Origin: Chlorella sorokiniana
Lineage: Eukaryota > Chlorophyta > Trebouxiophyceae > Chlorellales > Chlorellaceae
Assembly (NCBI GenBank): GCA_025917655.1
Contig: CP084611.1
Location: 3,844,001-3,908,000 of the forward strand
DNA: 64,000 nucleotides
Reading direction: 5' to 3'
Position 1 is the stretch's first letter; each line of letters opens with the position of its first letter. Shown here one piece after another: positions 58,642-64,000 of the stretch. The notes beneath the pieces are model-generated. The model was not told where the DNA came from and made no database searches. It saw only the letters and a list, made by a program, of their open reading frames with translations. Both the position numbers and the translations under genes were made by a program.

Positions 58642-59331
58642 GGTTGTAGTCTGCAGGTCCTCGGCCGAGTGAGCCGCTCCCTGCGTCGGCTGTTTAGCCC
58701 CGCCCATCAAGGGCCATAATGCGCTTGATTGAACGGCAGGCGGGACGGAGTGGAGGCACAGAACTCGAAAGCGAGGAGGTAGGGTAAGCTACAGTTGCTG
58801 CAACGCTGTGGGAAGGAATCACCTCAGTGTGGTGCGGCAGACAATGTCAATTGCAAAGCACATGCGGGTGGAAAAGAAATGATATCTGCAATGTTATCAA
58901 GGGGCGCGAAGCGGGGGCATGGAGGTCGTCTTCTCGCTGTTCATCACTTGCAGGATTGAAAAACAAAACTGCACAACAGGGCTCGGCGCTCGCGCGCCCC
59001 CGCCCCGCCCCCCACCCCACACCCCACCCCGCCAGCGCCTCCCCGCTGTCGAGATCACAACCCTGTTTTCTTTTTCCTCATGCTGTCACTTTGTAGCACT
59101 CTGCAATTGCTTGATGACATTAAGAGGCAGGTTCTGTCCCTCCATGTCTGCAGTGCACTTGCATAACAAGCCCGTGGCAGACGGTTGCTTTGAGAGACCA
59201 CCCCTGTATTGCTGCAGAAGTCTACGAAAACGTTTCAAGGACGCTGGAAAAAGCACAGCGCCCTTACCTTTTCCTTCCTTAATGATTACATTGTATTGTA
59301 GATTTGCGGAAAACACCAGAAGCAGCTCTCA
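58642..59331. other. Intergenic, kinase promoter side and MFS 3' end
   Basis: 690 bp without a recognisable gene. A minus-strand TGTAA (59290-59286), 42 nt past the transporter stop, is its likely poly(A) signal. The left part should carry the histidine-kinase promoter. Confidence 0.5.
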
Positions 59332-61119
59332 TCAATGACGATGGTCATTGAATACCAGGACCAGCCCTGCTGCAGCTACCGCCACGCCTGCCAGCAGCAG
59401 CATCGCCACGGTGTAGCCGTTAAAGGCGTCCGCCAGCGCCCCCAGGACAAAGGGGCCCGCGAAGCCCCCGACGGCGCCGCCAGTTTTCACAAGCGCAAAG
59501 CCGATCGCTGCCGATTTGTGATCCAAGAATGCAGAGGGCCAGCTGCAGGTTCAAGGCATCACGTGGTCAGTGAGGTCCAATGCGAAGCCAGCAGCCACCC
59601 TCAGCCTGCGGCCCCCAACCCGGTACGCACCTGAAGAAAGGGCCATGGCACGCCCAAATTCCGCTGGCGGCTACCGTCAGGGCCAGCAGGGCGAGGGCTG
59701 GACCCGCTGGCGCCACGAGGGGGACGGCTGCAAGGCCCAACCCAGCAAACACCATCGGCACGGCGGTGTGCATGCGGCGCTCGTCCCTTCGCTTTGCGTG
59801 CCATGCATTGGCCACCATGCACACGGCGGCGCCGCAGAAGGGCAGTGCTGACAGGAGTGCCGACTTGATGAGCAACTGCCACCGCTGTTCTCGTCCTCGT
59901 CCTCGTCGCGGCCGTCGTCATCAGATCGCAGCTCGCCAAGCATTGCTGCCTTGACGAGGGATGGCACCCAGAAGTTGGCGCTGTTCATGCAGGCATCAAT
60001 TAGCAGCATGACGGCGGCCAAGTGCCAGATGCGTCTGTCCAGCAGGCCCTGCCGCAGCTCCTTGCCTCGCAAGCCGCCGCTGTGTCCCAACTTGGCCGCG
60101 CGCTCTTCGTCGAAGCACGCCTCCCCGGGCCCTGGTTGCTGGGCCGCTGGCTCAGCACGCAGCAGCGAGACATTCTCCATGCTGTTTGCCTGTCGCGCTG
60201 ACGGGGAGCCCGCGGCATCTGCTGCAGATGGGGAGACGAGCTCGATGGCACCGCCGGGACTGCCAAGACGCACCTGATGCGTCAGCCACTGCTGCTCCGC
60301 TGGCAGCAGGAAGCGGGCGGCCAGTGGACTGGCGGGAAGCAGCCAGGGCAGCGCTGCCGCCAGCAGGATGGGCAGCACCCCTCAACCAGGAACAGCCACC
60401 GCCAGCCACTCAGGCCCGCCTTTCCGTCCAGCAGCATGAGGGCCGCAGCCAGGGCGCCCCTGCCAACCCTGCTACAGCCGTCGCGGTGGCGACAGTGGTG
60501 TATGCCAAGCCCAGGCTGCGTGGCGGATAGAACAGGCTGAGGAGGTACATGATCGCGGGGTACTGCATGCAGGTGAAGGAAAGATGAGAGGTGAGCGACA
60601 ACGCAGCCCACACACGGAAAGTATGCAGCAGCAAGTGCTCACCGCGCCAGCTTCGGCCACTCCCAGCAGAAGCCGCAAGAGCAGGAAGCTGGCCACGCCA
60701 TTGACGGCCGCAAAGCTCATGGCGACAACGCCCCACGATGCCAGGAGGATGGGCAGCCAGCGTTGGGGCCCCAGCACCACGCACAGCATGTTCGCTGGGA
60801 TCTGTGCTAGGTAGCCAATAAAGAACAGACCTGTGCAACGTTCACAGGTATTCCAGTGCATCAGTTCAGGCGGCGAGCGTGTGTTATACAAAACGAGAAA
60901 AACACGTGTAGCTGGCTGCGTACCAGATCCGGCGCCATGGATGGTTCTACTGAAGCCCAGGTCTGTGTCCATCTGAAGCGCGGCAAACGCCAGGTTTGCC
61001 CGATCTAGTTGGCACAGCAGGGAAACGGCAAACAGCGGCGGCAGCAGGCGGCGGCCGACACGGCGCCAGACTGCAGCACCGTCGACTGCGCACTCCCCAG
61101 CTTGCTCCAAGACAATCAT
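59332..61119 (-). CDS. MFS transporter, anion:cation symporter (ACS)-like
   Basis: Membrane transporter for a small organic anion; substrate not predictable. From the ATG at 61119: VGRRLLPPLFAVSLLCQLDR, ANLAFAALQMDTDLGFSRT (the DRxNxxFAxLxMxxDLGF signature of the allantoate/tartrate/phthalate-type ACS family), IGYLAQIPANMLCVVLGPQR, WGVVAMSFAAVNGVASFLLL, RLLLGVAEAG, YPAIMYLLSLFYPPRSLGLA and GWRWLFLVEG. A long acidic central loop (near 60240-59890, EDEDEN) precedes the second half: IWHLAAVMLLIDACMNSANF, ALLSALPFCGAAVCMVANAW and GFALVKTGGAVGGFAGPFVL, ending VLVFNDHRH. About 12 helices can be counted. Frame changes near 60470 and 59870 again look like missing bases. The ACS family is best known from bacteria and fungi, but plants have members too. 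Confidence 0.83.
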
Positions 61120-61705
61120 TGTGGATGTGGAGCCAAACGATTCATATAAGGTTCGGAGGCTGCGGAAAAGAGTCCGACAAGGACAATTATATGTGCCACG
61201 GCTTTCTGCGAAAGTTCACATTTATCCAGCAGATTGTTAACACAGATGGTGATCAAGGTTTAGGGAACATGTGCTGCGCAATGGAGTGCGGGCCCGCATG
61301 GGACCTCGTGTTTCCAGTTGACCTTCAGCCCTCTCCGCGCATTTCTCGGGTGATTTCCTGACTTGTACACCACCAGTATAGGTTTAGGAGGCTGAGCAGC
61401 GCCACTCGTCCGCTGGTTGCTGCAAGCGACTGGAGAGGCCTCCTGAAAGCCGGACCCGGCCGAGTTGGACTCGCTCATTCCAATCCTTGAGGTGAAAACC
61501 TGCCCAGTCTGAGGCAGCAGGTGCGCTTCGACGTTGCAGTGCCTGCGCTGTTCATGGTGTCGGCGGTGCTTTGATCGCTGCCTTTGTCCGCCTGGTACTG
61601 TTTGGTGATGTGTATCCTCGTGTGCATGGGCATCCAGTCCCTCCAGCACAGCAGCACCTTCAGTTTCGCCTACCTGCCCTCGCTCCCACCGCAGGAGGCA
61701 CCACT
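61120..61705. promoter_or_regulatory. Divergent region, MFS transporter and PCF11-like gene
   Basis: 586 bp between divergent start codons. AT-rich in 61130-61270. An acceptor (CCGCAG before 61696) just upstream of the ATG at 61706 suggests that the right part holds a 5' UTR exon and intron of the PCF11-like gene. Confidence 0.4.
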
Positions 61706-64000
61706 ATGGCTGTTGTGCAGACGCAGCTAGTGGTTGCCTTTGCCCAAGCTCTCACTGAACTGGTCACGGTGGAAAAGAAGAATATTGTTGCGCTGACTGA
61801 GATCGCCCGGGATGCGCTGCGCACAGAGCCCCAGTCAGCACCAAGCCTGGCGGCCTTGATAACTCACCGCATCGTGCAGGTGAAGGAAGGCACAAGCTTG
61901 GCCGTACAGCTTTAAGTTTGCTTTTACTTCAGCGCAAAAATTGTACCTCTTGTTGATCGCACGTAACTTTGTCCTCCTCACTGCAACCGGGACACCGTTG
62001 CTTGCGCAGGCACCGCCCTCCGAAAAGCTGCCCGTTCTCTACCTGCTGGACAGCATCTCTAAGTTGGTGGGGGAGCCGTACAAGACGCTGTTTGCACCCA
62101 CGTTGCCAGAGGTGAGGAGGGCAAAGCTGATTGGGCAGAGACCTGCATACTGCATCTGCTTCCCACACATCCGCCCGTTGTGGCACGTGATTCTGGGCCT
62201 CTCCACGGAGCCCCCAGAGCCCCCAATACTTCACCTCCCCCGACCCCACAGGCGTTCATGAGCGCATGGCAGTTGGGCGGGCCCGGCCTGCAACGCCCCC
62301 TGGACAAGTTGCTGGGCACGTGGTCGGGCGTGTTTCCGTCCCCGCTACTAGCGGACATTCAGGGCCGCGTGGCAGCACTGCGGGCGGCACAAGCCCCGCA
62401 GCACGTGCAGCCCGCAGCAGTGCCGCTGCCAGTGAATGGCAGCGGCAGCACCCCTAGTTTTGGTTATGGTGCATTGGTGCCGGCCCCGGCATTTGCACCT
62501 CCCCAATGGCTGCTGACCCCCGCCTGGCACAGCAGTCGGTAGCTCCATACCCGCACCAGCCTGTTGCGACATATGCGCAACAAGCGGCCGCATACACCGC
62601 TGTACTGCCGCCCCAGCCGAGCTACCAACAGCCGCCATCGCAGTACCAGCAGACTTCAGCTGTGGCGCTCGCGCAAGCTGCGCAGCCGGCGGCACCTCAG
62701 GTCGATGTAAACGGCCTGCTGGCCTCCTTACTGGATTCTGGCCTGCTCGCAGCCCCAGGCGCCCAGCCCTCTGCTGCCGCCACAACCGCTGAGCTGCTGC
62801 CCCACCAGGGCAGTGGGGCGCTAGCCACGCCGCAACACGTGGCAGCGACGACCCCGCCGCACGCATTGGCCGCGAGGGACGCCGGAGCGTGAGCAGCCAG
62901 CCTCCACACGCTTCACCCCTGATAGGATAAAGGTACAGACCGGCAGCCACCATTTTCTCTACGAACAGCCCCTCTCCACTATTTTGCGTTGCGCCTTTTC
63001 CATGGCCCACCCTGTATCACCCCAGCCCTGCATGCACTCTGCGGGGAGCGCACGCCGGGGAGCGCATGCCAGGGGCGTGCAGGCGGTCAGAAGTCAGTTG
63101 GCAAGCGGCCTTGCCAGGGCTGAAGTGCATTGCTACGAGTGCCTGAGAGCTGCGAGAGATCTCGTCACTGGTCACAGTCGCACATGCTGGCTTGCTGGTC
63201 CAGAGCCTGTGTGGGAGGGGAGTGTGCGGGGGCTGATGAGGCATGGTGGCAACAAGGGGGCTTGAGCCCCGTGCGCCCCACACGCAGTGGTGCTCTGCAC
63301 GCTTGCACGCCTCAGCCCTCGCTCTCCACGCTTGCACACAGGCTGGCAATGGCAACAGCGTGGCTGTGGCCTTGGCTGCTGTGAAAAGTACAGTCCCAGC
63401 CTGCAGTTCTTCTTCACCTGTTTTCATTTCTGGGGGCAGGGTTGAGATAGGGCTGGTGGTGCACGTGCCTGTTCCCCTCCCTTCTGGGTTTAGGGTCTCC
63501 GCATGCTGCCCTGCTTGCATGACGTGGCCCGGTTGCCTTTGCCTGTTCCACAGGAACCTAACCGCTCTGCAGTGGCACGTCTACTGCGCCAGACAGAGGC
63601 CACCAAGTCCCGCTTCCTTGATCGCAAGTTCCTCCGGCGTCAGCAGCGTGCGGCGGGCGCAGCGGCACGTGCCTCCCGCCTCTGGTACGTTGACCTGGAC
63701 ACATGGATGGCCAGCACGGTGGGGCGGCACCTGGTGGCGCTGCCACCGCCGCGGGCCTGGCGAGCGGTGCTGTCTCGGGCCAGGGAGCGGCTGCTGCCCC
63801 CACCGCACGGGAGCCATAGCGTTCCTGTGGATGACTCTCAGGTGGGTTCAGTTCACTGGACAACGTGCGTGAGTCATGGTCTTGCTGGGGTCCACAGCAT
63901 GCATCACCACATCATCCCGTGGGTTCCACGCGGAAGCATTTGCAGCACTGGTTGATGCGTGTCTCGTGCCCTGGCCCACCTGCAGCCATGCTGTGCTCTG
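61706..64000 (+). CDS. PCF11: PCF11-like CID protein (3' end processing), partial
   Basis: Pre-mRNA cleavage complex II / transcription termination factor. From the ATG at 61706: VVAFAQALTELVTVEKKNIV, ALTEIARDALRTEPQ, LAALITHRIVQ, then across an intron APPSEKLPVLYLLDSISKLV, GEPYKTLFAPTLPE, and MSAWQLGGPGLQRPLDKLLG with TWSGVFP. This order is a complete CTD-interacting domain (CID) as in Pcf11/PCFS4. A Gln/Pro/Ala-rich linker follows, broken by one frame change near 62500, to a donor at 62890. An exon from about 63553 (DRKFLRRQQRAA, SRLWYVDLDTWM) resembles the segment after the PCFS4 zinc finger. The gene runs off the right edge. An ATG farther upstream cannot be excluded. Confidence 0.68.

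Overview
The window is nuclear DNA of a GC-rich, intron-dense green alga. A trebouxiophyte of the Chlorella/Micractinium kind fits best. The evidence is plant-type genes (plant phosphofructokinase, a CCA1/REVEILLE-type MYB, a CtpA-like lumenal protease, a TAAC-like carrier), short GT-AG introns with CAG acceptors, and TGTAA polyadenylation signals just past several stop codons. I see no bacterial operon, virus-like element, CRISPR array or rRNA, and no convincing tRNA.

Layout, left to right. 1-7.6 kb: a BAG-like/coiled-coil gene (+), then a 2.1-kb tandem duplication. Each copy of the unit carries a small charged-protein gene (+) and the last exon of the neighbouring phosphofructokinase (-). 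7.3-10.8 kb: phosphofructokinase (-). 11.2-12.3 kb: RTF2 (+). 12.5-14.8 kb: MOCS3/UBA4 (-). 15.1-15.8 kb: a probable mitoribosomal protein (+). 16.2-19.0 kb: ATP sulfurylase (-). 19.4-21.2 kb: a TAAC-like carrier (+). 21.3-22.7 kb: ARPC1 (-). 22.9-27.5 kb: an SMPD4-type protein (+). 27.9-37.8 kb: a strawberry notch/FORGETTER1 helicase with a PHD finger (+). 38.1-38.8 kb: a YCII-domain protein (-). 39.3-40.9 kb: pyruvate formate-lyase activating enzyme (-). 41.4-42.8 kb: tafazzin-type acyltransferase (+). 43.4-48.0 kb: CCA1/RVE-type MYB with Asn/Gly and Gln repeats (+). 49.5-52.6 kb: CtpA protease (+). 53.5-58.6 kb: membrane hybrid histidine kinase (-). 59.3-61.1 kb: MFS transporter (-). 61.7 kb to the right edge: PCF11-like CID protein (+), cut by the window.

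Most genes are housekeeping genes arranged as alternating head-to-head and tail-to-tail pairs, so most promoters are short and shared. They do not form one pathway. Loose themes are sulfur (MOCS3, ATP sulfurylase), energy and fermentation (phosphofructokinase, PFL activase, nucleotide carrier), membrane lipids (tafazzin, SMPD4) and signalling/clock (hybrid kinase, MYB).

Two points matter for any reader. First, the tandem duplication has visible microhomology at its breakpoints, leaves an orphan PFK exon, and holds a small gene pair whose coding exons differ more than the adjoining intron. Second, nearly every conserved gene is interrupted by one or a few apparent single-base losses in short runs. 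This looks like assembly error, so the coordinates below are gene spans and not clean open reading frames. Exon boundaries were read by eye.
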